This document shows, in pieces, positions 17,248 to 26,241 of a DNA stretch of 37,128 nt. The stretch is taken from NCBI GenBank assembly GCA_020629875.1, contig JAHDCL010000021.1, forward strand, positions 1 to 37,128, given 5' to 3'. Positions within the stretch are counted from its first letter, which is position 1; the number at the start of each line of letters is the position of its first letter. The position numbers were made by a program, and so were the translations under genes. A model generated the notes under the pieces. That model was given only the letters and a program-made list of their open reading frames with translations, did no database searches and was not told the DNA's origin. Source of the DNA: Hellea sp. (GTDB taxonomy: Bacteria; Pseudomonadota; Alphaproteobacteria; Caulobacterales; Maricaulaceae).

Positions 17248-18740
17248 TTTGGACCTCCGCTGATAAAAATCGCACGCGAGCTCGTCATCTCGCCAGTTGT
17301 CAAATCTTTTAGCGAGATTGCGAAATCCGTTTTTTGATCTAGGCCCCGAATGTTGGATTCTGCTATGTAGATTTTAAAATCCATTGTTTCATCAGCAGGG
17401 ACTTTTAAAGTGATCAGTGCATCACTTCTCTGTCCGGCCAATGTTATGATTGGCGAAGGTAATGTGTCGACGGTTAAACTTAATGCCCTGGGCTCTGTCG
17501 CCTTATTGAGTACTTTAACCGTATAGCCATTGCGAACGGATCCATCGGAAAGTTGAACATAATTAGGCTGCCTATCTCGTAGGACGTTCATGTCAAGCGT
17601 ACTGCGCGTCAATAAAGAGTATAGCATGAGGCTCCCCACCGCCGTGAAAAGTACAGCATAAATAATGGTGCGTGGTCGAATGAGATTAAAACGTGCTCTT
17701 TCGCCTGTCATACGCCGCTGGACATTGGCGTCCGTGTCAAAAGCTATTAATCCTTTGGGCCGATCAATTTTGACCATGATCTCGTCGCAGGCATCGATGC
17801 AAAGCGAACAGCCAATACATTCGAGCTGCAACCCGTCCCGAATATCTATCCCGACAGGGCACACGGCGACACATTGACGACAGTCAATGCAATCACCGCG
17901 ACCGTCCCATGATGTGCCCTTTTTGTGGGCACCTCTGGGTTCTCCGCGGTCATAACGGTAAGTGACATTTAGAGCCTCTTCATCAATCATCGCGGCCTGG
18001 ATACGAGGCCAAGGACACATATAGGTGCAAACTTGCTCTCGCATATGCCCGGCGAGCCAATAGGTGGTAAAGGTCATGATTCCGAGAAACACGTATGAGG
18101 TAATTGGCGCATGACCCGTAAAAAAGTCCCGGGCGATGGTAGGCGCGTCATGGAAATATAAGATCCAAGCCCCACCGGTCGCAGCGGCGATTAAAATCCA
18201 AACTAAATGTTTAGCAGTTTTTTTGTAAATCTTCTTTGCTGTCCAAGGGGCTTTATCCAATTTCATGCGTGCATTGCGGTCGCCCTCAAAAAATCGTTCG
18301 ATATAAATAAAAAGGTCGGTCCAAATTGTCTGAGGGCAGGCATAGCCACACCAGACACGGCCGAAGAGAGAGGTTGCGAGGAACAGACCAAGCGCAGCAA
18401 GTATGAGCAGGCCTGTAATATAATATACTTCTTGTGGCCAAATCTCGATAAAGAAGAAGTAGAAGCGGGCGTTTTCGAAATCAACCAATACGGCTTGGGA
18501 AGGTTGGTCAGGACCACGGTCCCATCTAATCCAAGGCGTAATGTAATAAATGCCGAGTAGCACCAGAAGCGCTATCCATTTAATGTTTCTAAAGATCCCA
18601 TGTGCCAGCTTTGGGTAGAGTTTAGTGCGTTTAGCGTAAAGGCTCTGAGGCGTGGATGGTGATGTCGCGCGCGCGCGAGATTGCTCAACCCCTTCGGCGA
18701 CCTTTTTGCGAGGCTTGTTGTTATCAATGAGCGTTGTCAT
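17244..18740 (-). CDS. ccoG: cbb3 assembly ferredoxin-like protein CcoG/FixG
   Basis: 498-aa inner-membrane iron-sulfur protein with five to six hydrophobic segments in the first 370 residues. The cytoplasmic two-cluster ferredoxin domain shows CIDCRQCVAVCP and CIGCSLCIDAC, with an additional YACPQTIWTDLFIY motif and CTYMCPWPRIQ. A C-terminal Ig-like domain follows (about 390-498). CcoG proteins are reported to act as cupric reductases supplying Cu(I) to cbb3 maturation. It lies 9 nt after ccoP. Confidence 0.95.
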   Translation of the reverse strand: MTTLIDNNKPRKKVAEGVEQSRARATSPSTPQSLYAKRTKLYPKLAHGIFRNIKWIALLVLLGIYYITPWIRWDRGPDQPSQAVLVDFENARFYFFFIEIWPQEVYYITGLLILAALGLFLATSLFGRVWCGYACPQTIWTDLFIYIERFFEGDRNARMKLDKAPWTAKKIYKKTAKHLVWILIAAATGGAWILYFHDAPTIARDFFTGHAPITSYVFLGIMTFTTYWLAGHMREQVCTYMCPWPRIQAAMIDEEALNVTYRYDRGEPRGAHKKGTSWDGRGDCIDCRQCVAVCPVGIDIRDGLQLECIGCSLCIDACDEIMVKIDRPKGLIAFDTDANVQRRMTGERARFNLIRPRTIIYAVLFTAVGSLMLYSLLTRSTLDMNVLRDRQPNYVQLSDGSVRNGYTVKVLNKATEPRALSLTVDTLPSPIITLAGQRSDALITLKVPADETMDFKIYIAESNIRGLDQKTDFAISLKDLTTGEMTSSRAIFISGGPK

Positions 18741-18749
18741 TGTCCGAGA

Positions 18750-19670
18750 CTATTCTTCGCCTTCCATGATCGGTTGCTTGCTTAAATCAAGTTTAGGCGT
18801 GTCTTCACCGCCGCCTAAGGCGTGAACATATACGGACAATGCCGTGATGGTTTCTGGAGCCAATCGCTCGTTCCAATTTGGCATAACGCCTTGGCGGCCG
18901 CCATAAATAGTCTGATAAATGTCCTCAGCACTGCCTCCATATAGCCATTCCGCATCAGAGAGGTTAGGTGCGCCTTGGCTGGGATCGCCTTTGCCTGTAG
19001 ATCCGTGACAACTGCTACAAGTATCTTGGAAGAGCTCGGAAACTCGCCCAGCGGCATTTTGATCTGTTGCTTGGCCTGATAAGTTCAAAACGTATTGCGT
19101 TAGATCCCTAATTTGGTCGCGCGTTAACAGCTCATCCCGACCATAGGCTTGCATGAGCCCCATTCGAGTGTCTTCATGGGCGGCGCGGATACCGACAGTA
19201 AGAGTGTGCTGAATATCCTCAAAGGTTCCGCCCCAAAGCCAGATGTCGTCATTGAGATTGGGATAGCCTTTGAAGCCTTGCGCACCGGAGCCGTGGCAGG
19301 TTGCGCAATTATCGCCAAAGGCGGATTTACCTGATGCCATGGCAAAGCGGAAGAGGTCAGGATCCGCTTGGATTTGCTCCAAGGTAGCTCCTTCGAGTTT
19401 ATTGGCGTAAACGGCACGCTCGGCATGCATACTATCGACTGCATTTATAACCGCTGCTCGGTCAGAGCTCCCTAACAACCCTTTGAAATGTGAGTTAAAG
19501 AAAGGAATAGACGGCATCAAGATTGCATAGACAATGGCCCAAAGAATACAGGCGTAAAAAACCCAGAGCCACCAGCGGGGCATAGGTGTGTTCAGCTCTT
19601 CAATGCCGTCCCATTCATGTCCCGTTGTTTCTGTACCGGATATGTCGTCGATTTTTTTGTTATCAGCCAT
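18750..19670 (-). CDS. ccoP: cbb3 oxidase di-haem cytochrome c subunit CcoP
   Basis: 306 aa. The cytoplasmic N-terminus is followed by a membrane anchor (about 32-54) and two periplasmic cytochrome c domains with CATCH (Cys122-His126) and CSSCH (Cys218-His222). It delivers electrons from cytochrome c to CcoO/CcoN. The start lies 2 nt after the ccoQ stop. The length is normal for the family. Confidence 0.97.
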   Translation of the reverse strand: MADNKKIDDISGTETTGHEWDGIEELNTPMPRWWLWVFYACILWAIVYAILMPSIPFFNSHFKGLLGSSDRAAVINAVDSMHAERAVYANKLEGATLEQIQADPDLFRFAMASGKSAFGDNCATCHGSGAQGFKGYPNLNDDIWLWGGTFEDIQHTLTVGIRAAHEDTRMGLMQAYGRDELLTRDQIRDLTQYVLNLSGQATDQNAAGRVSELFQDTCSSCHGSTGKGDPSQGAPNLSDAEWLYGGSAEDIYQTIYGGRQGVMPNWNERLAPETITALSVYVHALGGGEDTPKLDLSKQPIMEGEE

Positions 19671-19672
19671 GA

Positions 19673-19837
19673 CTAAACCTCCGGCGTATCAGAGTCGTGC
19701 AAAGGAAGGCTCGCTGCGTGGTCAAAGCGCGCCTTGTTTTTTGGCCACAGGGCATAAATGATAGCGATGACGAATATGCCAAAAAAAGCCACTGTGCCGC
19801 CAAGCTTTATGACATGGGCGAGGGTGTCGTAACTCAT
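19673..19837 (-). CDS. ccoQ: cbb3 oxidase small subunit CcoQ
   Basis: 54-aa single-pass membrane protein, [10 protein letters not shown] then a helix ending [11 protein letters not shown], as in CcoQ/FixQ. It is thought to stabilise CcoP in the complex. Its ATG overlaps the ccoO stop (ATGA), fixing the start. Confidence 0.93.
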   Translation of the reverse strand: MSYDTLAHVIKLGGTVAFFGIFVIAIIYALWPKNKARFDHAASLPLHDSDTPEV

Positions 19838-20571
19838 CTTAGGTTCTCATCTTTTTCGGCCTGGTATTCTTCAAAATCCACGAGCGTGCCAAGCATTTGC
19901 ATATAGGCAATCAAGGCATCCATTTCGGTGATTTTATCTGGGTTGCCGTCAAACTCGCGAACAACAGCTTTAGGGTAACGTTGCATGAAACCATCATAGT
20001 CATCAGCGTATTCATCTAGCTGTGTTTTCAAATCAGACACGGCAAGTTCAACCATTTCGTCCGTATAAGGCACGCCAAGTTTCTGATTGGCGTTTAAGTG
20101 AGCCGCGACGGATTTATAGTTGAGTTCTCTCTCACTAAGAAATTTATATGGTGGCATGATGGATTCAGGCACGACAGCGCGCGGGTTTTCCAAATGTAGC
20201 TTATGCCATTCATCGGAATATTTACCACCTAGCCGCGCCAAGTCTGGACCTGTTCGTTTGGAACCCCATTGGAAAGGCCGATCATACATTGATTCAGCCG
20301 CTAGCGAATAGTGCCCATATCTTTCGACTTCATCGCGAAGTGGCCGCACCATTTGAGAGTGACATGTATAACATCCTTCGCGAACATAAATATCCCGGCC
20401 TGCAAGTTCGAGGGGTGAATAAGGTCGCATGCCCTCTACTTTTTCAATTGTGCTATCGATATAAAACAGAGGGGCGATTTCAATAAGGCCACCCACGGAG
20501 ACAGTTCCAATAATGCCAAGCAATAAGGCGAATGATTTTTTTTCTAGATATTGGTGAAGCTTCAAAAACAT
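19834..20571 (-). CDS. ccoO: cbb3 oxidase mono-haem cytochrome c subunit CcoO
   Basis: 245 aa with one N-terminal membrane helix (about 15-37) and a single haem c motif in [13 protein letters not shown]. The downstream [20 protein letters not shown] block is diagnostic for CcoO. It is 2 nt downstream of ccoN. Confidence 0.97.
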   Translation of the reverse strand: MFLKLHQYLEKKSFALLLGIIGTVSVGGLIEIAPLFYIDSTIEKVEGMRPYSPLELAGRDIYVREGCYTCHSQMVRPLRDEVERYGHYSLAAESMYDRPFQWGSKRTGPDLARLGGKYSDEWHKLHLENPRAVVPESIMPPYKFLSERELNYKSVAAHLNANQKLGVPYTDEMVELAVSDLKTQLDEYADDYDGFMQRYPKAVVREFDGNPDKITEMDALIAYMQMLGTLVDFEEYQAEKDENLR

Positions 20572-20573
20572 AA

Positions 20574-22274
20574 CTATTCTCCAACCAAGATTGGTTGTGC
20601 GGCAGGAAGGGCAGGTTTCTTAGCCAGAGGCACATCTCCATCCAGCGCTTCGGCCAGGCCTCGGCCTTTGATTGTCATCCGAATGTTATAAGCCATGATG
20701 AGTGTACCTAGCAGGAAGAGCGTTCCGCCAAGTGCGCGCACAATATATGAAATATGTTTCGCTGAGACAGTCTCGATGAAGGCATATTCGAGGAAGCCGA
20801 GATCAGTGTAGGCGCGCCACATCAGGCCTTCCATGATGCCAGAGACCCACATTGAGGTGATGTAAAAAAGAATACCAATGGTGGCGAGCCAGAAGTGCCA
20901 TTCAACTAGGCGAAGTGAGTATAGCTCCTTCTTTTTCCAAAGCCACGGGACGAGACAGTAAAGCGCACCAAAGGTAACAAATCCATTCCAGCCCAAAGCG
21001 CCGGAATGAACATGTCCGATTGTCCAATCTGTATAATGAGAGAGCGCATTAACATAGCGCACGGACATAAGCGGACCTTCAAATGTCGCCATGCCGTAAA
21101 AGGCCACGGAAACGACGAGCATGCGCAATACAGGGTCTGTTCTGAGCTTGTCCCAAGCCCCGGATAGCGTCATGAGACCGTTAATCATCCCACCCCAAGA
21201 AGGCATCCAAAGCATGATAGAAAAGACCATGCCAAGCGTTTGCGTCCACTGAGGAAGGGCAGTGAAATGGAGGTGGTGAGGACCGGCCCAAATATAGATG
21301 AAGATGACGGCCCAAAAGTGAACAATTGAAAGTTTATAAGACCATACGGGGCGGTTCGCGCGTTTGGGAATGAAGTAATACATAATGGCGAGGAAGCCGG
21401 CGGTTAAGAAGAAACCAACCGCATTATGCCCATACCACCACTGTGTCATAGCATCCTGTACACCTGCGAAAAGGGAGTAGCTCTTGGCTTCAAAAGCGCC
21501 CACGGGCAGAGCAAGGTTATTGACCAAATGCAAGATGGCGACGGTAATGATGAAGGCCAAATAGAACCAGTTCGCCACATAAATATGCGGCTCTTTACGC
21601 TTATAAAGCGTGGCCATAAACACCATCAAATAAGCCACCCAGACAATGGTGAGCCAGATATCTACATACCATTCCGGTTCAGCATATTCCTTGGATTGGG
21701 TAACACCTGCGAGATAACCCGTTGCGGCCAATATGATGAAGAGCTGATAGCCCCAAAACACAAACCACGGCCACATCCCGCCGGCTAATCGTGTCCGGCA
21801 AGTGCGCTGCACCACATAAAAAGAGGTCGCAATCAGCGCGTTCCCTCCAAAGGCAAAGATAACGGCGGAGGTATGAAGAGGCCGCAGTCGCCCGAAATTC
21901 GTCCAGGGCAGATTATCAAAATAGAAAATATTAGGCCATGTCAGCTGACAGGCGATAATAACGCCGACCAACATCCCGGCAATGCCCCAGAATGTCGTTG
22001 CGATAACGCCAGCTTTAACAACGCCATCTTCATATTCGCTTTGATCAATTTTTGGGACGCCGTCGCCGACTTTGTACACAACCGCCAAGATGCCCAGCAG
22101 AAAGAAAAACATCATCATGTAGCCATGCATTTCCAGAGTTGGGTAGAGCAAGGCGGACACCCCTGTGGGGTGAGCCGCGAACATCGACCAAATGAAACCC
22201 AATCCCAAAATAATTGAAATATAGAACAAAGAATCGTCGTCTTTGAAACGCGTTGTGAAAGGCGTGGATGTCAT
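20574..22274 (-). CDS. ccoN: cbb3-type cytochrome oxidase catalytic subunit CcoN
   Basis: 566-aa haem-copper oxidase subunit with about 12 to 14 membrane helices. It holds haem b, the haem b3-CuB oxygen-reduction site and the proton channel. Metal ligands are visible: LEMHGYMMM (low-spin haem), WWYGHNAV and [12 protein letters not shown] (CuB His set), and [13 protein letters not shown] (haem ligands). This oxidase has very high oxygen affinity. It is first in the ccoNOQPGHIS operon; the FixK box is 64.5 nt from the ATG, with a GGGGTT ribosome site. Confidence 0.98.
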   Translation of the reverse strand: MTSTPFTTRFKDDDSLFYISIILGLGFIWSMFAAHPTGVSALLYPTLEMHGYMMMFFFLLGILAVVYKVGDGVPKIDQSEYEDGVVKAGVIATTFWGIAGMLVGVIIACQLTWPNIFYFDNLPWTNFGRLRPLHTSAVIFAFGGNALIATSFYVVQRTCRTRLAGGMWPWFVFWGYQLFIILAATGYLAGVTQSKEYAEPEWYVDIWLTIVWVAYLMVFMATLYKRKEPHIYVANWFYLAFIITVAILHLVNNLALPVGAFEAKSYSLFAGVQDAMTQWWYGHNAVGFFLTAGFLAIMYYFIPKRANRPVWSYKLSIVHFWAVIFIYIWAGPHHLHFTALPQWTQTLGMVFSIMLWMPSWGGMINGLMTLSGAWDKLRTDPVLRMLVVSVAFYGMATFEGPLMSVRYVNALSHYTDWTIGHVHSGALGWNGFVTFGALYCLVPWLWKKKELYSLRLVEWHFWLATIGILFYITSMWVSGIMEGLMWRAYTDLGFLEYAFIETVSAKHISYIVRALGGTLFLLGTLIMAYNIRMTIKGRGLAEALDGDVPLAKKPALPAAQPILVGE

Positions 22275-22331
22275 TTATTTTAACCCCAGAATTGACTTCA
22301 TTCTGAGCTAGGCGAAGTGGACCTCCGAAAT

Positions 22332-22345
22332 TTGACGCTGGTCAA
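22332..22345 (-). promoter_or_regulatory. FixK/FNR-type box of the cco operon
   Basis: TTGACGCTGGTCAA, full match with symmetric halves. Centre 64.5 nt upstream of the ccoN ATG and 8 nt past the stop of the next upstream gene. Confidence 0.92.
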
Positions 22346-22352
22346 ATCTGAT

Positions 22353-23288
22353 TTAAAAGTTCCGTTGAAATTTCCGGACGGGCTGGAGGTGGTTGGGCGC
22401 GGTTTCGTCTAATTTGTAATGCACGTAGTCTTTACGAATATGAGTCTTATGTGCGCCCAGTCTGCGCAAAACGTGTCCGGCTACCGATTTTAGGAACTTT
22501 TCCAGGGGACCTGCTTTCGACCAGCTGGGAGAAAACCCAAAACGGCGGCGTAATAGTCCGTTTGTGTACATCACAGAATTTCGGAAAGCGCTGGTTTTCG
22601 AAGAGAACTCCATAACCATGGAAACACAAAAGCTTTGATTTTCAACTCGGTGAGGGGAAGTGTGTGGCCATGCGACTAATGTGTTATCCGGTAAGTCAAT
22701 TGACTGGGCTGATGACTCAAAGCTTTCACGATAGGGGAGGTCTTGGTCCTGCTCCCCAAGGACTATGGCTTCGTAAGCTTCATCCGGTAGGAATTCCTCC
22801 CCGGCCGGGTATACAAAGACACGTTTGCGCCCGCGAATGTGCCAAAGTAATGTCATGGTAGGGTCACAGTGATAAGGCACTCTAGCGGAGGGCGAAGATA
22901 TTAAAATGCCGCCCCGGCAATTCCGCCGTAATTTATCACGGCCGGTGCAGCGCTCCAGTTCTTTGAAGGTTTTCGCCATGAGGGGTTTATAAGCTTGATC
23001 ATAGCTCATGGCTTCTCGAATATTAATCCAGATGTGACCTTCTTTGACAGCTTTGATGAGATCCGTGCCGGAAAACCCGCGAAAGTCTACGGTGCAATGT
23101 TTATCTGATAGGTTCGGGTCTAATTGCATCGTACAAACATCAATTTTGTCATCTGGATGCCGATCAAGGAGAGCTGCGAGCGCCGCATCCGTAAATAATC
23201 CGCTTTCCTGTAAATGATGCGTTTTGGTTTGGATTTTATGCCCGTAATCTTGGCGGTCTTGAGTTGTCCAATTTTCAATGATGTTCAT
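22353..23288 (-). CDS. JmjC/cupin-like Fe(II)/2-oxoglutarate oxygenase candidate
   Basis: 311-aa soluble protein. The segment VPYHCDPTMTLLWHIRG holds His140 and Asp142, and WPHTSPHRVENQ holds His213, giving an H-x-D...H iron triad in a double-stranded beta-helix. RGRKRVFVYP after motif 1 is typical of cupin_8/JmjC-like proteins. The C-terminal 80 residues are basic. ATG 23288 is favoured over 23294 because GAGGG is 6 nt upstream of the former. The FixK box is 63.5 nt away, so it is its own unit just upstream of cco. Substrate unknown; hydroxylation of a protein or lipid-linked substrate would be possible, but nothing in the sequence shows which. Confidence 0.75.
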   Translation of the reverse strand: MNIIENWTTQDRQDYGHKIQTKTHHLQESGLFTDAALAALLDRHPDDKIDVCTMQLDPNLSDKHCTVDFRGFSGTDLIKAVKEGHIWINIREAMSYDQAYKPLMAKTFKELERCTGRDKLRRNCRGGILISSPSARVPYHCDPTMTLLWHIRGRKRVFVYPAGEEFLPDEAYEAIVLGEQDQDLPYRESFESSAQSIDLPDNTLVAWPHTSPHRVENQSFCVSMVMEFSSKTSAFRNSVMYTNGLLRRRFGFSPSWSKAGPLEKFLKSVAGHVLRRLGAHKTHIRKDYVHYKLDETAPNHLQPVRKFQRNF

Positions 23289-23344
23289 CTGCATCCCTCG
23301 ATAGATAAGTCTATGCGAGGTTTTCAGAACTAATCCTGAGATTT

Positions 23345-23358
23345 TTGACACATATCAA
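23345..23358 (-). promoter_or_regulatory. FixK/FNR-type box
   Basis: TTGACACATATCAA, 63.5 nt (centre to ATG) upstream of the JmjC-like gene at 23288. Confidence 0.85.
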
Positions 23359-23376
23359 AGTTAACTATAACTAGGG

Positions 23377-23961
23377 CTATCCTGGGTTTTCTCCAAGGTA
23401 ATGCATTTTATCCATCCATCTTGAGAGAGTCTTCTTTTTGACAGAATTCACGCCTCCGAAATAGGTGAGATGCACGGGCTTGATGCCGCAAAAGTAAAGT
23501 ATGTTTCGTCGCAAGTTACGGATGCCATGGGAGAAATAATAGCCGTTATAGGCAACCGTAGGCATACCCATGGTAACGACTACATCGGCAGACTTTCCTT
23601 TTAGTAACTGACCTGGAAATCCCTTTTTTGAATAATCTAGAGCAAAGCCAGGTCGAAAAATGTGCTCTAAGAACATTTTGAATTTACCCGGCATAGACCC
23701 CATCCAGAGGGGAAAGATGAGCAATATGTGATCAGCCCATTCAATGGCTTCTTGTGCCTCATTGATAATTTTTGGAACGGCACCGTGATTGAAATCTTCT
23801 TCAGATAGGATAGAAGAGCAGTCGAAATCTGACAGATTTATACGTCGAACTGCATGCCCTGTTAATTGTGCTGCGTCCTGATAGGCTTTTGCCAATGCAT
23901 AGCATAGACGTTTTTCACTTGAATCAGGATGCCCGTATAGAATTGTTATGTTTCGGCTCAT
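23377..23961 (-). CDS. Flavodoxin-like NAD(P)H oxidoreductase, paralogue of 9344-9931
   Basis: 194 aa from ATG 23961, chosen because the family N-terminus is ITILYGHPDSSEKRLCYAL and an AAAGG site lies about 9 nt upstream. The open frame extends to 24030 inside the preceding gene. Family blocks FPLWMGSMPGKFKMFLEHI and VVVTMGMPT align with the 9344 gene. The shared NILxFCGI block near the C-terminus shows these two are closer to each other than to classic quinone reductases. It is co-transcribed with the 24364 membrane protein gene (19-nt gap). Substrate unknown. Confidence 0.83.
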   Translation of the reverse strand: MSRNITILYGHPDSSEKRLCYALAKAYQDAAQLTGHAVRRINLSDFDCSSILSEEDFNHGAVPKIINEAQEAIEWADHILLIFPLWMGSMPGKFKMFLEHIFRPGFALDYSKKGFPGQLLKGKSADVVVTMGMPTVAYNGYYFSHGIRNLRRNILYFCGIKPVHLTYFGGVNSVKKKTLSRWMDKMHYLGENPG

Positions 23962-23980
23962 GGGACCGTACCTTTCTGGG

Positions 23981-24364
23981 TTAAAAAGCTGCGCGAGAGA
24001 TGAAAAAGGCTCCAAGGGCGAGATACGCAAAGCCTAGAGCAGACATTAGAGTTGGTTTTCTCAAAATCGATTTTGCAAACCTTATTAAAGGCTCCGGGAT
24101 TGTTATGAGTAGTATGCCTTCAATCGCTGCTATCCACCCAAATAGAGTGATGAGAAGCCGCCAATCAGCTGTCCAAATGTTATGAAAGCAAATGATGGAG
24201 ACGCCTCCCAATAATGCCAATATGCCTGTTAGGAAGATTAATGGCGCGCTCTCAACGAACCCCTCCATCACACCAACAAGTCGTTTCTGATTAGCAATCA
24301 TGGAAATGGATACCGCCAGAATATAAATCCCGAAAAGCAAGGCGAGATAAGTCGAACTTGTCAT
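23981..24364 (-). CDS. Conserved four-helix membrane protein
   Basis: 127-aa hydrophobic protein with about four membrane segments (3-23, 40-61, 69-89, 105-125). Conserved-looking features are CFHNIWTADWRLLITLFGW in the middle and IPEPLIRF before the last helix. Similar small proteins occur in many proteobacteria as unknowns. A GGAGA site precedes the ATG, and the divergent FixK box is 57.5 nt away. It is the first gene of a pair with the flavodoxin-like oxidoreductase, which hints at membrane redox or quinone-linked work, but that is inference. Confidence 0.75.
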   Translation of the reverse strand: MTSSTYLALLFGIYILAVSISMIANQKRLVGVMEGFVESAPLIFLTGILALLGGVSIICFHNIWTADWRLLITLFGWIAAIEGILLITIPEPLIRFAKSILRKPTLMSALGFAYLALGAFFISRAAF

Positions 24365-24414
24365 ATAAATCTCCAGTGTTTCGTAAGAGATTAATCAAGT
24401 AGCGCGCCGCAAAA

Positions 24415-24428
24415 TTGACACCTGTCAA
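24415..24428. promoter_or_regulatory. FixK/FNR-type box between divergent genes
   Basis: TTGACACCTGTCAA. Centre to start: 57.5 nt for the minus-strand membrane protein (24364) and 65.5 nt for the + strand gene (24487), which leads towards fixLJ. Confidence 0.88.
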
Positions 24429-24486
24429 TAAGCCGGATTTCTTAATCAAAGAAATTGTTCTCACTTAATAAAAAGGAGTGAGGACA

Positions 24487-25062
24487 ATGCGGCCCCATTT
24501 TGTAGAGGACATCTCGATTTTCGTGAAGCGGTTAAAAAAGGACAGCGAAAGTTTCAAAGGTTACAAGCCCTTCGAGAAGCTTATGGAAGGTCTATCTGAC
24601 GGTACGATTGATTTTAGGTGGGGATTTGGCGGGCGGCTGCTTCCGCATGTTGAGCCGATTGAAAAACCTAATTTGATGTGGTTGCGTTGGTTAGCCTCCG
24701 CTCCTTTTATCTATGCGATGATAATCCCGATTGTATTTCTCGATTTGACTGTCAGCGTCTATCAGGCAATTTGTTTTCGCCTATGGAAAATACCAAGAGT
24801 TAAGCGGTCGGAATATGTCATTATAGATCGGTTTCGATTGGAGTATCTTAAGGGTTTTCAGAAACTTAATTGCATCTATTGTGGATATGCGAATGGCGTG
24901 TTGGCGTTCTCGAGAATGGTCGCTGGAGAAACAGAGCGTTATTGGTGCCCGGTCAAACATGAGGAGGAAATCCCCGCGCCTCACAAGTTCTATATTGAGT
25001 TTGCGAATTTTAACGATGCCAAGGGATGGGATGACATGCACAGCCCGGATAAGAAAAACTGA
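24487..25062 (+). CDS. Conserved hypothetical membrane protein with Cys motif
   Basis: 191 aa. An N-terminal amphipathic region is followed by one long hydrophobic stretch (about 63-92, possibly a hairpin) and a hydrophilic C-terminal domain with CIYCGYANG, then YWCPVKHEEE and PAPHKFYIEF. The CxxC plus Cys-x3-His arrangement looks like a metal or iron-sulfur/zinc site on one face of the membrane. ATG 24487 is chosen because GGAGTGAGG lies directly upstream; a GTG at 24478 is part of that ribosome site. I recognise it only as an alphaproteobacterial unknown. It is transcribed from a FixK box, with fixL 61 nt downstream and no terminator seen. Confidence 0.78.
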   Translation: MRPHFVEDISIFVKRLKKDSESFKGYKPFEKLMEGLSDGTIDFRWGFGGRLLPHVEPIEKPNLMWLRWLASAPFIYAMIIPIVFLDLTVSVYQAICFRLWKIPRVKRSEYVIIDRFRLEYLKGFQKLNCIYCGYANGVLAFSRMVAGETERYWCPVKHEEEIPAPHKFYIEFANFNDAKGWDDMHSPDKKN

Positions 25063-25123
25063 CGACCTCTTCGCATAAAACTTTCAGCTCGTAAAATACG
25101 TCAGGTCTGCCTATAAGAGAACC

Positions 25124-26239
25124 ATGGATAAGCGCGAAGCCGAAATCGAACTCAATGCTGTATTAGACACTTTGGTTGATGGTGTTGTTATCATAAACGC
25201 TATTGGAACTATGAGGATGTTCAATCCGGCATGCGTAACAATTTTCGGCTATGAACCAGAAGAAGTCATCGGAGAGAATGTTAAAATGCTCATGCCCGAG
25301 CCATTCCATGGGGAGCATGACGGTTACTTAAAGTCCTACTCTGATACCGCAGAGAAAAAAATTATAGGGATTGGGCGAGAGGTCCAGGGGCGGCGTAAAG
25401 ATGGGTCCGTATTTCCAATGGATTTAGCTGTTGGCGAAACTCTATTAAACGGTGAGCCAATCTTTGTTGGTATTATTCGCGACATCACAAAACGTGTGGA
25501 AGGACAGAATAAATACGACCAACTCCAAGAAGAGCATTTTCATCTCTCTCGCGTATCGGCGATGAATGAAATGGGATCGGCAATTGCTCATGAGTTAAAC
25601 CAACCTATGGCAGCTTCAATAAATTACCTGGAAACAATTAAACTTTTGCTTTCGCGCGGCGGGGAGCTAGACACTGGAAAACTTTTAGAAATCACATCTC
25701 GGGCAATTGAACAGACGCATCGGGCATCTGAAATTATTGCACGTATGCGAGGCTTTATTGAACGCGGCGATGTCGAGAAAGAACCAACCTCTTTAAAAGA
25801 GATTGCAGAGACGGCTATACGCCTGGCCTTCCTTTCTTTTAATAGCCAAAATATCCAAATCGATATGGATGTTTCAGAAGATTTACCTTTGGTATTTGTA
25901 AATAACATTCAAATACAACAAGTGCTGGTTAATCTAATTAAGAATGCCTGCGAAGCTATGTTTGATAGTCAGGTTAAGCGATTGAATATTCTTGCGGCGC
26001 TCACAACGGATAAACAACATGTAGAAGTGCAGGTGCGCGATACTGGGCATGGTCTGTCTGAAGCTGACATTGAGACACTGTTCGTGCCTTTTTCTTCTGG
26101 CAAGGTAGATGGCATGGGGGTTGGGCTCTCGATCAGCCAATCTATTGTAGCGCATCACGATGGACAAATATGGGCACGACAGAACAAACCCAATGGGAGC
26201 GTGTTTCACTTCACCTTACCAATTGCTGAAAGGGATTAA
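25124..26239 (+). CDS. fixL: Oxygen-sensing haem-PAS histidine kinase FixL
   Basis: 371-aa soluble sensor kinase. One haem PAS domain (about 10-125) has the FixL signature: LMPEPFHGEHDGYL with axial His65, then IIGIGREV with Arg85 at the Arg220 position of Bradyrhizobium FixL. A HisKA dimerisation domain has phospho-accepting His156 in AIAHELNQP, and a HATPase domain holds NLIKNACEAM and GMGVGLSIS. There is no membrane segment or second PAS. Positions equivalent to Arg206 and His214 are Ser71 and Lys79. Oxygen binding should switch off the kinase, with phosphate passing to FixJ 2 nt downstream. Confidence 0.96.
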   Translation: MDKREAEIELNAVLDTLVDGVVIINAIGTMRMFNPACVTIFGYEPEEVIGENVKMLMPEPFHGEHDGYLKSYSDTAEKKIIGIGREVQGRRKDGSVFPMDLAVGETLLNGEPIFVGIIRDITKRVEGQNKYDQLQEEHFHLSRVSAMNEMGSAIAHELNQPMAASINYLETIKLLLSRGGELDTGKLLEITSRAIEQTHRASEIIARMRGFIERGDVEKEPTSLKEIAETAIRLAFLSFNSQNIQIDMDVSEDLPLVFVNNIQIQQVLVNLIKNACEAMFDSQVKRLNILAALTTDKQHVEVQVRDTGHGLSEADIETLFVPFSSGKVDGMGVGLSISQSIVAHHDGQIWARQNKPNGSVFHFTLPIAERD

Positions 26240-26241
26240 CT

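Noticed and set aside
24478-24486. GTG at 24478 as start of the Cys-motif membrane protein
   Set aside because: This GTG lies inside the GGAGTGAGG ribosome site of the ATG at 24487.
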